Positions 15,731-23,795 of a DNA stretch of 39,414 bases are shown here, one piece after another. The stretch comes from Prochloraceae cyanobacterium. Lineage in GTDB: Bacteria > Cyanobacteriota > Cyanobacteriia > Cyanobacteriales > JASJDA01. The DNA lies in NCBI GenBank assembly GCA_030065755.1, contig JASJDA010000038.1:1-39414 (forward strand), in the 5' to 3' direction. The translations under genes were made by a program, and so were the position numbers. The notes under the pieces are model-generated. The model was given only the letters and a program-made list of their open reading frames with translations. It was not told where the DNA came from and made no database searches. Within the stretch, counting starts at the first letter, position 1, and each line of letters opens with the position of its first letter.

Positions 15731-16563
15731 TACTCAAAGCGATAATCATTCCAATCGCATACAGGTTGATAGCCAATATTTTTATATATATGGTTAGAAG
15801 TAGGATTGGCTAAGTCAGTGAATAAAAAACAGTAGCGACAGCCTTTATCTAGTAACATTTGACTCGCAGCAGCAACGATCGCACTACCGTAACCCTTTCG
15901 ACGATATTCTGGTGGAGTGTATACAGGAGCGATCGAGGCTCCGTTTGGGGTTGCTTCTCTACCACCTAACATCGATACTGGTATTTTATCTTGCCAAAGA
16001 TAGAGACTTTTTTGAGCTAAGAAGCGATCGACAATTATTTCGATATCTTCTTGAGTCGATCCGAGTGCTTCCATTTGAAAAGCTTCCATCCAATTTATTA
16101 ATAAAGGACGATCGCTTTCGGTAGCAGGACGAAAAGAACCATTTGCGCACTTAATCTTCTCAACTTGTTCTAGTTGATGAATGCGCGTTCGCATCTTTAA
16201 TTTATAGGATTTACCTGTTAAAGCTTGCCATTTTTTAGCAAAAAATTCCGCATTGTCAGGAAAGCTACCAACTCCAGGAATTTGTTGGAAATTTCTGTAT
16301 AAATCTCGCGCAATTATTTCTAAAGCAGCCACATCTCTCACCTGAGAAATTTTCAAATGATATGGGAAATTTATCGTTGCCACTGCCACAATATTTTCTT
16401 GGGTTTCTACTGTAGCTAGATAGGTGCTTTTGTAGATTTTGGGGTTATTAATTAATGTATTGCAGGTGCGAATTAGACTAAAATGGCGTGCTTCTCTATC
16501 GAGTAAATAATTTTGAACTCGATCGTAAAATTGTTTGGGATTGTGAAAGCGATTTAGTTTCAT
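15730..16563 (-). CDS. GNAT-family N-acetyltransferase, first tandem copy
   Basis: A 277-residue paralogue of the neighbouring gene, with the same domain layout and the same signature (PPEYRRKGYGSAIVAAASQM; YCFLFTDLANPTSNHIYKNI). The ATG at 16563 is chosen because GAGGA lies just upstream and the second copy also begins MKLNRF; an upstream ATG at 16596 would add 11 Arg-rich residues with no counterpart. The tandem copies remain highly similar in the C-terminal half and have diverged in the N-terminal half, which suggests an old duplication followed by specialisation. Confidence 0.88.
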   Translation of the reverse strand: MKLNRFHNPKQFYDRVQNYLLDREARHFSLIRTCNTLINNPKIYKSTYLATVETQENIVAVATINFPYHLKISQVRDVAALEIIARDLYRNFQQIPGVGSFPDNAEFFAKKWQALTGKSYKLKMRTRIHQLEQVEKIKCANGSFRPATESDRPLLINWMEAFQMEALGSTQEDIEIIVDRFLAQKSLYLWQDKIPVSMLGGREATPNGASIAPVYTPPEYRRKGYGSAIVAAASQMLLDKGCRYCFLFTDLANPTSNHIYKNIGYQPVCDWNDYRFE

Positions 16564-16596
16564 ATTTCCTCTCGATCGCGATCGAATAACGAGCAA

Positions 16597-17172
16597 TTAT
16601 AACGATATATTTGGCAATACTTGCAAATACTTTGGCGGAATATTATCTACTAACCAAACGCCATTTGCAGAACAATAAAAGGTATAACCAACTTCGTACA
16701 TAGTTGAAGCATCTACGCACAAAACTACAGGACGACCGCGTCTTTTCCCGACTTTTATCGCCGTTTTTGTATCTGGAGAGAGGTGGACGTGATGGCGAGA
16801 CATTTTGAGTAAACCTAATTCTAGAATAGACTCTAAAGATTTCTCTGTCGTGCCGTGATAGAGTATTTCAGGTGGGGCGATCGGTTCCAATTGTAGATCT
16901 ACCTCTACAGTGTGACCTTGGTTCGCTCGGATTAGTTTTCCAGTAGTATCGAAAGAGAAACGTTGTTTGTCGTTATTGGCGACTACCTCTTCTAATTGTT
17001 TTCGAGTGATGGGAAAATTATGAGCAGCACAAGCAGTAAGGAGATCGTCTACCGAAACCCAACCCCCAGAAGCTAGAGTTAGTCCGAGTCTTTCTGGTTG
17101 GTGGCGCAAATGCTTGCTGAGATATTTGCTAATTTTGACTTTATGAGGTTTATTATTTGACATTTTTGCCAT
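16597..17172 (-). CDS. kptA: RNA 2'-phosphotransferase (Tpt1/KptA)
   Basis: A 191-residue enzyme of the Tpt1 family. It removes an internal 2'-phosphate from RNA splice or repair junctions, using NAD+ and forming ADP-ribose 1'',2''-cyclic phosphate. The family motifs are all present: KISKYLSKHLRHQPE (with Arg23), the winged-helix part with WVSVDDLL, RANQGH at 82-87, YHGT at 105-108 (NAD-binding ART fold), HHVHLS and GRPVVLCVDA. Bacteria do not splice tRNAs in the eukaryal way, so the enzyme is normally linked to RNA repair or ADP-ribosylation. The Ro60-like gene and tRNA-like RNA array 3.6 kb away make an RNA-repair setting plausible. The start could also be the second ATG, three codons in. 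Confidence 0.9.
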   Translation of the reverse strand: MAKMSNNKPHKVKISKYLSKHLRHQPERLGLTLASGGWVSVDDLLTACAAHNFPITRKQLEEVVANNDKQRFSFDTTGKLIRANQGHTVEVDLQLEPIAPPEILYHGTTEKSLESILELGLLKMSRHHVHLSPDTKTAIKVGKRRGRPVVLCVDASTMYEVGYTFYCSANGVWLVDNIPPKYLQVLPNISL

Positions 17173-17218
17173 ATCATAAGTGCATCGCTATAGAGCAATA
17201 GCACTATTCCTCTCGTAG

Positions 17219-17400
17219 TGACATACTCCTACACCCATTTAAAAATGCGGATGCAGGCTTCTTACCAACTCCAGCCAACGCTTCGGATATTAAGTAAGCT
17301 TTGTTTTCAGTCTACGAGATGCCCCTCCGCAGACTGCTTGGTGCGTCCTAACTCGGAGGGAACCTCCGAGCGGGCGCTCCGCTTTTTGCAGTTGTTAAAT
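17219..17400 (-). mobile_element. IS200/IS605-type right end and omega-RNA-like remnant
   Basis: Read on the minus strand, this stretch has the look of the 3' part of a cyanobacterial TnpB guide scaffold: a strong hairpin CTCGGAGG-TTC-CCTCCGAG (17352-17370), then GGTAAGAAGCCTGCATCC, a terminal hairpin, and GTGTAGGAGTATGTCA, after which host sequence begins (CTACGAGAGG). No transposase (tnpA) or tnpB gene is left. It separates the GATase1-like gene from kptA. The identification rests on recognition of the scaffold style, so it needs a covariance search. Confidence 0.5.
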
Positions 17401-17526
17401 ACTACTCACCTAGACTTCTATATAAACTTTTACGCTTCCACCGAGTTTTCTAGGAGTTCTGGTTACAACCCGTGTTTATTTCATTTTAATGGTTCAATCT
17501 GATGAGGCTATTCTCCTTCTTTCAGA

Positions 17527-18474
17527 TTAGAGATATTCTACATTGTCTAGAACTATTTCCGGCATATTGCTAGCATTCATCCCACGCTGACTCGATTGAA
17601 CACCAGACGTGTTGCTTTTGCCAGAGGAAGCCAAATTTTTGGATGAAGACTTAACGATCGCTTTAATACACAACTGAGCTACTAATTCTGTTGCTGTTGC
17701 TGCACTCTGTATTTGAGCAAAATTAAGAGTTTCAGGTTGAATTTTTGCTTGTTGAAGCACCTTTTCCATACCTCGATCGCTCAGTTTCATTCCTGCTTTG
17801 AGAAATTCAGTACAAGGTTGCTGATGGCGGGAAGTAGGGGTGCGACTGCGCTTGCACCAAAAATGACTGATAACGTGGAATACATAACCTTGACCCCAAT
17901 TAAAGCTGACAGCAACTACAGGAGCATTGTAACTGGATAATAGGTCGTGACTTGCTGCTTCGATAGTTACCTTCTCTGAGTTTAAAACTTCGAGCGGATG
18001 ACTGCTACCTTCTAACCACCATTGAGGATCTGCTCCTAATACTACCACTTCCGACCACAAACTATTGAGACTTGGTTCGACAGAAATCACCTCCTCCCTT
18101 GTAGTCCTTTTAGTCCAGCGCACTGTCCCAGGAAAAGCAGGTTCGATGAAATGACCTAATGCCCAATCAGAACTAACTAACCACTTACCTCGACTTACTT
18201 GTTGTTCGAGTTGCTTCCCTAAATTTCGATCGTAGGATCCAGAACAATTGACAAAAACAATTTTAGCACTGAGTCGATCGGCTTTAGGATTTAAGTTAAA
18301 GGGTATTTTGAGACACTCTAAGATGTTTTCGACTCGATCGTAGCTACCAGAATAAACAGCTACTTTATCTTTGCCAATCCTATTTAATATTTCTAAGTAT
18401 TGTGGATGTTGTTCTGCTAATCTTTGACGAACAGCGATCGCAGCCACATCATAAGCCTTTTTCATATTATCCAT
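17527..18474 (-). CDS. GATase1-like (class I glutamine amidotransferase fold) protein, function unknown
   Basis: A 315-residue protein. Residues about 37-220 resemble the flavodoxin-like GATase1/ThuA fold: KVAVYSGSYDRVENILECLK, a strand KIVFVNCSGSYDRNL, LVSSDWALGHFIEPAFPG, and a late strand PVVAVSFNWGQGYVFHVISH. The second NCSGSYD carries a cysteine, but no clear catalytic Cys-His-Glu triad can be assigned. The C-terminal 100 residues are low-complexity, with Ser/Gln/Asn-rich runs, and are probably flexible. GAGGAGG lies nine bases before the ATG. It is co-oriented with the small gene at 18509 (34 bases apart), and kptA follows beyond an IS remnant. Confidence 0.6.
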   Translation of the reverse strand: MDNMKKAYDVAAIAVRQRLAEQHPQYLEILNRIGKDKVAVYSGSYDRVENILECLKIPFNLNPKADRLSAKIVFVNCSGSYDRNLGKQLEQQVSRGKWLVSSDWALGHFIEPAFPGTVRWTKRTTREEVISVEPSLNSLWSEVVVLGADPQWWLEGSSHPLEVLNSEKVTIEAASHDLLSSYNAPVVAVSFNWGQGYVFHVISHFWCKRSRTPTSRHQQPCTEFLKAGMKLSDRGMEKVLQQAKIQPETLNFAQIQSAATATELVAQLCIKAIVKSSSKNLASSGKSNTSGVQSSQRGMNASNMPEIVLDNVEYL

Positions 18475-18508
18475 TATTAATCGCCTCCTCTATTTGACAA
18501 GAAAGCAG

Positions 18509-18907
18509 CTATTTTAAGTCGATACTTTTTGGTAAATTTGTTACGGGATCGATCGCGCCTGAGAATTTTTCCCCGTAATAGGCTGCTTCGATCGTAATCT
18601 TGCCGATAATATGACTGTTGAATTCTTCTAATTCTTCGGCTGCTACCCATAATTCCTGATGAATTTGATTGCCTACTTGACGAATTTCGTATTTTTTGAT
18701 GTAAGCTTTTTCTAGTTTAAATTTAGTTACAAAACCAGCAAAAATATTGGCTTTAGTGTTCCAATCTCGTGCAATTTTTTCGGCATATTCAAAATTAAGA
18801 ACTGGATAAAAAATGGGTTGTTCTGGTAGACGAGTGGGAATTTTTTTAAACCCAGATTTAGCAATTAATTCTAGTTCTTTTAAGCCAATAGGGCGGTAAA
18901 GCAACAT
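18509..18907 (-). CDS. Small protein, possibly ADP-ribosyltransferase-like
   Basis: A 132-residue protein of a type found scattered among bacteria: LYRPIGLKELELIAKSGFKK, RLPEQPIFYPVLNFEYAEKI, ARDWNTK, GFVTKFKLE, then ELWVAAEELEEFNSHIIGKI. The pattern (Y-R-P at the start, an internal ELxxI-x-SG helix, an aromatic strand and a terminal E-x-x-x-F-N) is reminiscent of small ART-fold proteins, but a catalytic role is inference. It heads the minus-strand group that continues to kptA and the GNATs. Its upstream region contains T8 and C10 runs (18943-18960). Confidence 0.55.
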   Translation of the reverse strand: MLLYRPIGLKELELIAKSGFKKIPTRLPEQPIFYPVLNFEYAEKIARDWNTKANIFAGFVTKFKLEKAYIKKYEIRQVGNQIHQELWVAAEELEEFNSHIIGKITIEAAYYGEKFSGAIDPVTNLPKSIDLK

Positions 18908-19103
18908 GGTTTTTATTAAAATTAGTAAATATCCATTTGAACTTTTTTTTACCCCCCCCCTTGTAGCTTTGTTTATTATTATACTACAAAAAGAAACAAT
19001 ATGATACTTAGACCGAAAAAAAATCTAAATTTTTTTAGCAAGATGATGTAACTTTAGATAATTGTCTCAGAGCAAAAAAATAAATGGTAGAAAGGTTTTT
19101 GAG

Positions 19104-20474
19104 ATGGTCAATTCAGAAAAGACTAGCGATCGGACAGAAGGAGAAAGAAGAGCATTAATAGTCGGTTGCGGTCCTACAGGGGGGCTAATGGCTTTATATT
19201 TAGCACAGATGGGATGGAAAATCTCCGTATGTGAAAAAAGAGACTGCTATGCTAACTGGATAGACAAAGAAGAAAGGGAACGTTCTTTTAACATCGTTCT
19301 TAACCCTAGAGGAATAAAAGCATTGCATCAGGCTGGGGTCGATCTACCTGCTGAAAAAGCTGTTGCACTGCAAGGAAATGTCAGACATACCAAACAAGGG
19401 ATTAAAGTTAGTAATACTTTTAGCCAGAATCTATCGATTAATCGGAATGTTTTAGCAATGCACCTGTGGCAAGAAGGAACTCGTAGATTTCCAAAGCAAA
19501 TTAAATATAACTTCAATCATAAGTTAAATGCAGTAGATTTTGACAAAAGAATAGCAACCTTTGAGACAGAAAATGGCACTACAGAAAAGTCTTACGATCT
19601 ACTTGTGGGTGCAGATGGAGTTTACAGTAAGGTGAGAAAAGCTATGGAAGAGCATTTCGATCGCTTCGGTTGCCGGCAAAATAAAGACTATATGAGGTTC
19701 AAGATTTGTCAGTTAGGGAAAGCAACAGAGCTATCGGGTGGCAAAGAACTTTGGGAAAAATGCTTTCACGTTTGGCCTAGCACTCAGCCTGTCACCATGC
19801 TAGCACCGCCCAATCCAGATGGTTCTCTCACAGGTGTTTTAATTATGCCAGAACAGGGAAAAGAAACCTTCGATCGACTAAAAAATGAGAAAGACGTGGA
19901 AACTCTCTTTAGAGATAAATTTCCTGACATCTTCGATCGCCAACCCATGCCTGAAGAATGGGCCAAGAAATTACTCAACCAGAAGATATATAGCAGCAAC
20001 ATAACTACAATATGCAGTGACTTACATGGGGGCGATCGCGTAGTATTAGTAGGGGATGCAGGTCACTCAGTATGGGCTGCTCTCGGTCAGGGTTGCAACG
20101 CAGCACTAGAAAGCTGTAGGGTACTAGCAGAGACTTTAGCTAAGTATAAGCAAAATTTGGCTGCAGCACTACCAGAATACACCAAGGAGCGAAAACCCGA
20201 TGTAGATGCTATTGCTAAGATCTCAGAAGAAGGTTTTGGTGGAGGAAAACGAGCGGGAAATGCTTTGTTTTTTAGCAAAATTATGACAATTTCCCTTCTT
20301 AATAAATTGCTTCCTTTTATCTTTAAGAAACCAGCTATAGTTAATCTCAATTCTGCCGACGTATCCTACTCGCAGATAGAAAACCTAGTTAACTTACAAG
20401 ATAAGCAGTTATTAGTTTTTGCAATTTCTTTGGTAATTTTAATTATGAGTGCGATCGCCATCGTCTTGCCATAG
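19104..20474 (+). CDS. FAD-dependent monooxygenase, kynurenine-3-monooxygenase-like
   Basis: A 456-residue flavoprotein hydroxylase. It has the Rossmann motif VGCGPTGG (20-27), followed by the KMO-like RSFNIVLNPRGIKAL stretch, DG motif LLVGADGVYSKVR, and the FAD-ribityl motif VLVGDAGHSVWAALGQGCNA. The C-terminus has a hydrophobic helix (LLVFAISLVILIMSAIAIVL), as in membrane-anchored kynurenine 3-monooxygenases. NADPH-dependent ring hydroxylation is expected, but the substrate is uncertain since no tryptophan-catabolic genes are nearby. The ATG at 19104 is preferred (GAAAGG eight bases upstream) over a TTG at 19062. It is the only plus-strand gene between two minus-strand groups. Confidence 0.85.
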   Translation: MVNSEKTSDRTEGERRALIVGCGPTGGLMALYLAQMGWKISVCEKRDCYANWIDKEERERSFNIVLNPRGIKALHQAGVDLPAEKAVALQGNVRHTKQGIKVSNTFSQNLSINRNVLAMHLWQEGTRRFPKQIKYNFNHKLNAVDFDKRIATFETENGTTEKSYDLLVGADGVYSKVRKAMEEHFDRFGCRQNKDYMRFKICQLGKATELSGGKELWEKCFHVWPSTQPVTMLAPPNPDGSLTGVLIMPEQGKETFDRLKNEKDVETLFRDKFPDIFDRQPMPEEWAKKLLNQKIYSSNITTICSDLHGGDRVVLVGDAGHSVWAALGQGCNAALESCRVLAETLAKYKQNLAAALPEYTKERKPDVDAIAKISEEGFGGGKRAGNALFFSKIMTISLLNKLLPFIFKKPAIVNLNSADVSYSQIENLVNLQDKQLLVFAISLVILIMSAIAIVLP

Positions 20475-20624
20475 CAAACAAGCTATAATTTTAGCTATAT
20501 TCCAGGCATCTAGGAGTTTCGCATTGACAGAATTATGAAAATGTGCTACGACGTTCGCCCTTTTCCCAGCAAGTCGCCTCTATATCGACTACTAGAATTC
20601 GGTCTAATTTTTTGGTCATAGCTT

Positions 20625-20767
20625 TGAGAGAGGGGGAGAGTGGGAGAGTGGGAGAGGGGGAGCAGGGGCGCAGGGGAGAGGGGGGAGTGTGGGGAGTGTG
20701 GGGAGATGAGGGAGAGAGGGTAGTAACAAACAGCCAACAGCTAACAGCTAACAGCTAACAGCTAACA
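20625..20767. repeat. Low-complexity G-rich and TAACAGC tandem repeats
   Basis: About 95 bases of GGGAGAGT/GGGGAG-type purine repeats are followed by about five copies of the heptamer CTAACAG (20731-20767). This fills most of the convergent gap between the monooxygenase and the Ro60-like gene. Such arrays are common in cyanobacterial intergenic DNA. No terminator is evident apart from these. Confidence 0.85.
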
Positions 20768-20784
20768 CCTCCCACCCTACAATT

Positions 20785-22221
<1,437 letters not shown>

Positions 22222-22314
22222 TTACCTCCTGTTTGTGTTCGGGAGGCAGATGTTGCACCGAATGCGGTTTCAAAAATTAGCGTACAGACCTTTTATAGAA
22301 CTTCTGTACTTTTA

Positions 22315-22465
22315 CCGCACGAGTGGAAGGAGCTAGACTAAAAGGTGAAGTATATATTCATCTTTTAGTTTTTGCCTGCTATAGGTCTCAGACTTGCAGC
22401 GTATCTCGTCAGTACGCACCATTTAGTTTGGTAACGATATGTAAGCTCCTTCGATCGGGGTGCGG
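22315..22465 (-). ncRNA. Y-RNA-like unit 7, nearest the Ro60-like gene, non-tRNA module
   Basis: The ends pair as CCGCAC/GUGCGG (6 bp), an internal loop CCCGAUC/CACUC, then a perfect 9-bp GAAGGAGCU/AGCUCCUUC. This is the same plan as the other units, including the CUUACA sequence after the stem. The module has hairpins ACCA/UGGU, GCGUA/UACGC and a long ACUAAAAG-UGAA/UUCA-CUUUUAGU stem (22337-22370). I could not match the module to a tRNA or rRNA. A further hairpin, GUACAGA/UCUGUAC (22283-22310), lies between this unit and the protein gene. Confidence 0.65.
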
Positions 22466-22645
22466 CAACAACTGCCTGTAAAATTGTTTTGAAAACTTTT
22501 TAATTATTTATCGATCGCATGTAGAGTACAATCATTTATAACTCCTTGGCAAAAAGTCGCTTTCAACCACTAATTTTTTGGTTGAGGCGCAAAATATTTA
22601 CTCAAATTATCTGTTTTCATTGAAATGCACTTCTGAATTTTTCAA
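22466..22645 (-). other. Spacer between units 6 and 7
   Basis: It contains one strong hairpin with CAACCA pairing TGGTTG (about 22564-22585), flanked by GCGCCUCAACC and AAAGCGACUUUUUGC. These vaguely recall the 5' and 3' ends of the Y-like units and may be a collapsed unit without a module. Nothing coding was found. Confidence 0.3.
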
Positions 22646-22740
22646 CTTCGTGCAAGTCAAAAAAGCTGTTATGCATACAGAGCAATTGAACCTGCAACAA
22701 GCTGATTAAATGTCGGTTGCTCTACCTCTGAGCTAGTATT
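22646..22740 (-). ncRNA. Y-RNA-like unit 6, 3' part only, disrupted by an IS605-type element
   Basis: The remaining part has a tRNA-like D-arm (UAGCUCAGAGGUAGAGC), an altered anticodon arm with CAUUUAAUC (Lys-like), a degenerate T-arm (GCAGGUUCAAUUGC), GUAUG, and the conserved 3' end AACAGCUUUUUUGACUUGCACG. The expected 5' half (GC-rich end, CCCUAAC, AAAGCUUACA) is absent: an IS605-type right end starts exactly where it should be. The arms have lost pairing, as expected for a dead unit. Confidence 0.6.
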
Positions 22741-22880
22741 TGACGCTCCCCATCCTTCTAGGTTGGGGATTCTTGGGCTGAACACTGCCAGTTTGGGTTG
22801 CCCCTACTACTGGTCTTACACGTTCATACTAAGTTTTCCAACTTACTCCTCAAGCGTAGATTTCCGTGCGCCCCACGGTA
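22741..22880 (-). mobile_element. IS200/IS605-type remnant: omega-RNA-like scaffold and right end
   Basis: On the minus strand, the sequence runs from a hairpin CCGUG-GGGCG-CACGG (22864-22878) through GUAAGACCAGUAGUAGGGG and CCAAACUGGCAGUG to the terminal hairpin CCCCAACCUAGAAGGAUGGG and GAGCGUCA. This is the style of TnpB-associated omega RNA at the right end of cyanobacterial IS605-type elements. No tnpB frame survives. The sequence immediately after the end, where an omega RNA takes its guide, is AAUACUAGCUCAGAGGUAGA, which is the tRNA-like D-arm of unit 6. Confidence 0.6.
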
Positions 22881-23123
22881 TTCTTGTAGTTTTTTTATGT
22901 TTACAAAAAGTTTACTACTTACTTGGCTTCCTATAAGATTTTACCTTTCCATGGAATGACCAAGACTTCTGGATTGAACCGCATATCTTAAGTTGTCAAT
23001 GTGCGCGGTATCGACTAGATACCTAGGTTTTTATACAGGTTGATTACCTTTCTTGTTAAACTTTATAGTCGAGTATCTACTAGAGTATGTCAAGACCTAA
23101 AAAAAATTCAATTTAACATCTTA
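22881..23123. other. Gene-free stretch between unit 5 and the IS605-type scaffold
   Basis: It probably contains the rest of the decayed IS element. Structures seen on the minus strand are CTTGG..TTCC pairing GGAA..CCAAG (about 22923-22966), GGTATC/GATACC (about 23007-23024), and TTGACA followed by ACTATAA in a region resembling a promoter (about 23060-23094). A run of eight T on the minus strand follows unit 5 (about 23100). No convincing protein fragment was found. Confidence 0.35.
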
Positions 23124-23254
23124 CTCGCGCAAGTTAAGAAAGCTGTTTGTTTCAACGTGGGATTTGAACCCACAAGACCCAAAGGTCACTTGAACCTAAA
23201 TCAAGCGCGTGTACCATTCCGCCAGTTTGTAAGCTTTCTCGATTAGGGCGCGAG
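23124..23254 (-). ncRNA. Y-RNA-like unit 5 with a tRNA-Leu(UAG)-like module
   Basis: The ends pair as CUCGCGC/GCGCGAG (7 bp), then internal loop CCUAAUC/AACUUG, then GAAAGCU/AGCUUUC. The module follows tRNA-Leu closely: D-arm GGCGGAAUGGUACACGC, anticodon arm CUUGA-UUUAGGU-UCAAG with anticodon UAG, a long class II variable arm GACCUUUGGGUC, and T-arm GUGGG-UUCAAAU-CCCAC. The acceptor stem is short (CAAAC/GUUGA, about 3 pairs) and merges into the outer stem instead of ending in a CCA-type 3' tail. Confidence 0.75.
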
Positions 23255-23292
23255 ATAATTGTTTCAGATGGTATTGAATCGTTAAATATTGA

Positions 23293-23432
23293 CCCGCCCA
23301 AGTCAGCAAAGCTTTTGTTACAGTTTGACTTTACCAATTTGTCCACACCGCCTTAAAATGGCGGTGGTAGGAATCGAACCTACAATGCGTTTTCACGCTG
23401 TTTGTGTGTAAGCTTCACCCGTTAGGGCGCGG
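23293..23432 (-). ncRNA. Y-RNA-like unit 4 with a circularly permuted tRNA module
   Basis: The ends pair CCGC/GCGG, with the shared CCCUAAC opposite GACUUG and GAAGCU/AGCUUU. The module order is anticodon-like arm (GCGU-GAAA-ACGC, a tetraloop with no anticodon), T-arm (GUAGG-UUCGAUU-CCUAC), 3' acceptor CACCGCC, a 7-nt loop AUUUUAA, 5' acceptor GGCGGUG, then D-arm GAC-AAAUUGGUAAA-GUC. The 3' half of the tRNA thus precedes the 5' half, and the acceptor is closed into a hairpin. The new open ends (CUUACA / UGUAAC) pair and join the outer stem. Confidence 0.75.
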
Positions 23433-23446
23433 ATTTAAATACTACT

Positions 23447-23639
23447 CCCGTATAAGTTTAAAAAGCAGTTCGCAGCTTTACGATCGCCCTTACCGAGTTA
23501 TTAACCCAGCAGCGAGCACGCACGTCAAATCTCAGAGAGACTTACATATAATTCGTGCTATCGCGCCAACCGATCGCTCGATTTTTGCTACCTTAGGACC
23601 GTTATTTAGGTATGTATGCTTATCGTGTTGGGACACGGG
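23447..23639 (-). ncRNA. Y-RNA-like unit 3 with a 23S rRNA H69-H71-like module
   Basis: The ends pair CCCGU/ACGGG, followed by GUCCCAAC opposite AAACUU and AUAAGC/GCUUUU. The module contains ATAACGGTCCTAAGGTAGC (23587-23605, complement), a 19-nt exact match to the I-CeuI site of bacterial 23S rRNA. After 28 nt (29 in Escherichia coli) comes GCACGAAU, also as in 23S. The intervening H71 is changed in sequence but still pairs (AUCGAGC/GCGCGAU with one mismatch), and ACC-UAAAUAAC-GGU mimics the H69 loop. A hairpin GUCUC-UCU-GAGAU follows in the order seen in 23S. Confidence 0.75.
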
Positions 23640-23657
23640 ATGAATTGAGAGGACGGA

Positions 23658-23774
23658 CGCGCAAGTTAAAAAAGCTGTTGTTTCATACGTGAGAATTGAA
23701 CTCACAAATGACAGATCTGGAGTCTGTTGCCTTACCAATTTGGCGAGTATGTAAGCTTTCTAAGTTAGGGCGCG
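23658..23774 (-). ncRNA. Y-RNA-like unit 2 with a tRNA-Trp(CCA)-like module
   Basis: The 117-nt unit has ends CGCGC/GCGCG, internal loop CCUAACU/AACUU, and AAAGCU/AGCUUU. The module in normal tRNA order has D-arm GCC-AAAUUGGUAA-GGC, anticodon arm ACAGA-CUCCAGA-UCUGU (anticodon CCA), T-arm GUGAG-UUCAAUU-CUCAC, and a 5-bp acceptor equivalent CAUAC/GUAUG that continues into the outer stem. It lacks a 7-bp acceptor and a free 3' end, so it is unlikely to be an ordinary tRNA gene. Confidence 0.75.
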
Positions 23775-23795
23775 TACTACATTTTTAATTTTTTC

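Noticed and set aside
17218-17502. Plus-strand protein of 94 residues
   Set aside because: It runs through the IS605-type scaffold hairpins and has no recognised family or RBS.
20543-20758. Small proteins on both strands in the G-rich repeat
   Set aside because: The reading frames are low-complexity translations of tandem repeats.
23587-23605. Part of a 23S rRNA gene or an I-CeuI site in a real rRNA operon
   Set aside because: The surrounding bases diverge from 23S outside the H69-H71 block and instead match the stem scaffold of the neighbouring units.
23040-23738. Protein-coding frames within the RNA array
   Set aside because: Short open frames of 64-79 codons exist on both strands, but they run through the tRNA-like arms, lack ribosome-binding sites and resemble no family.
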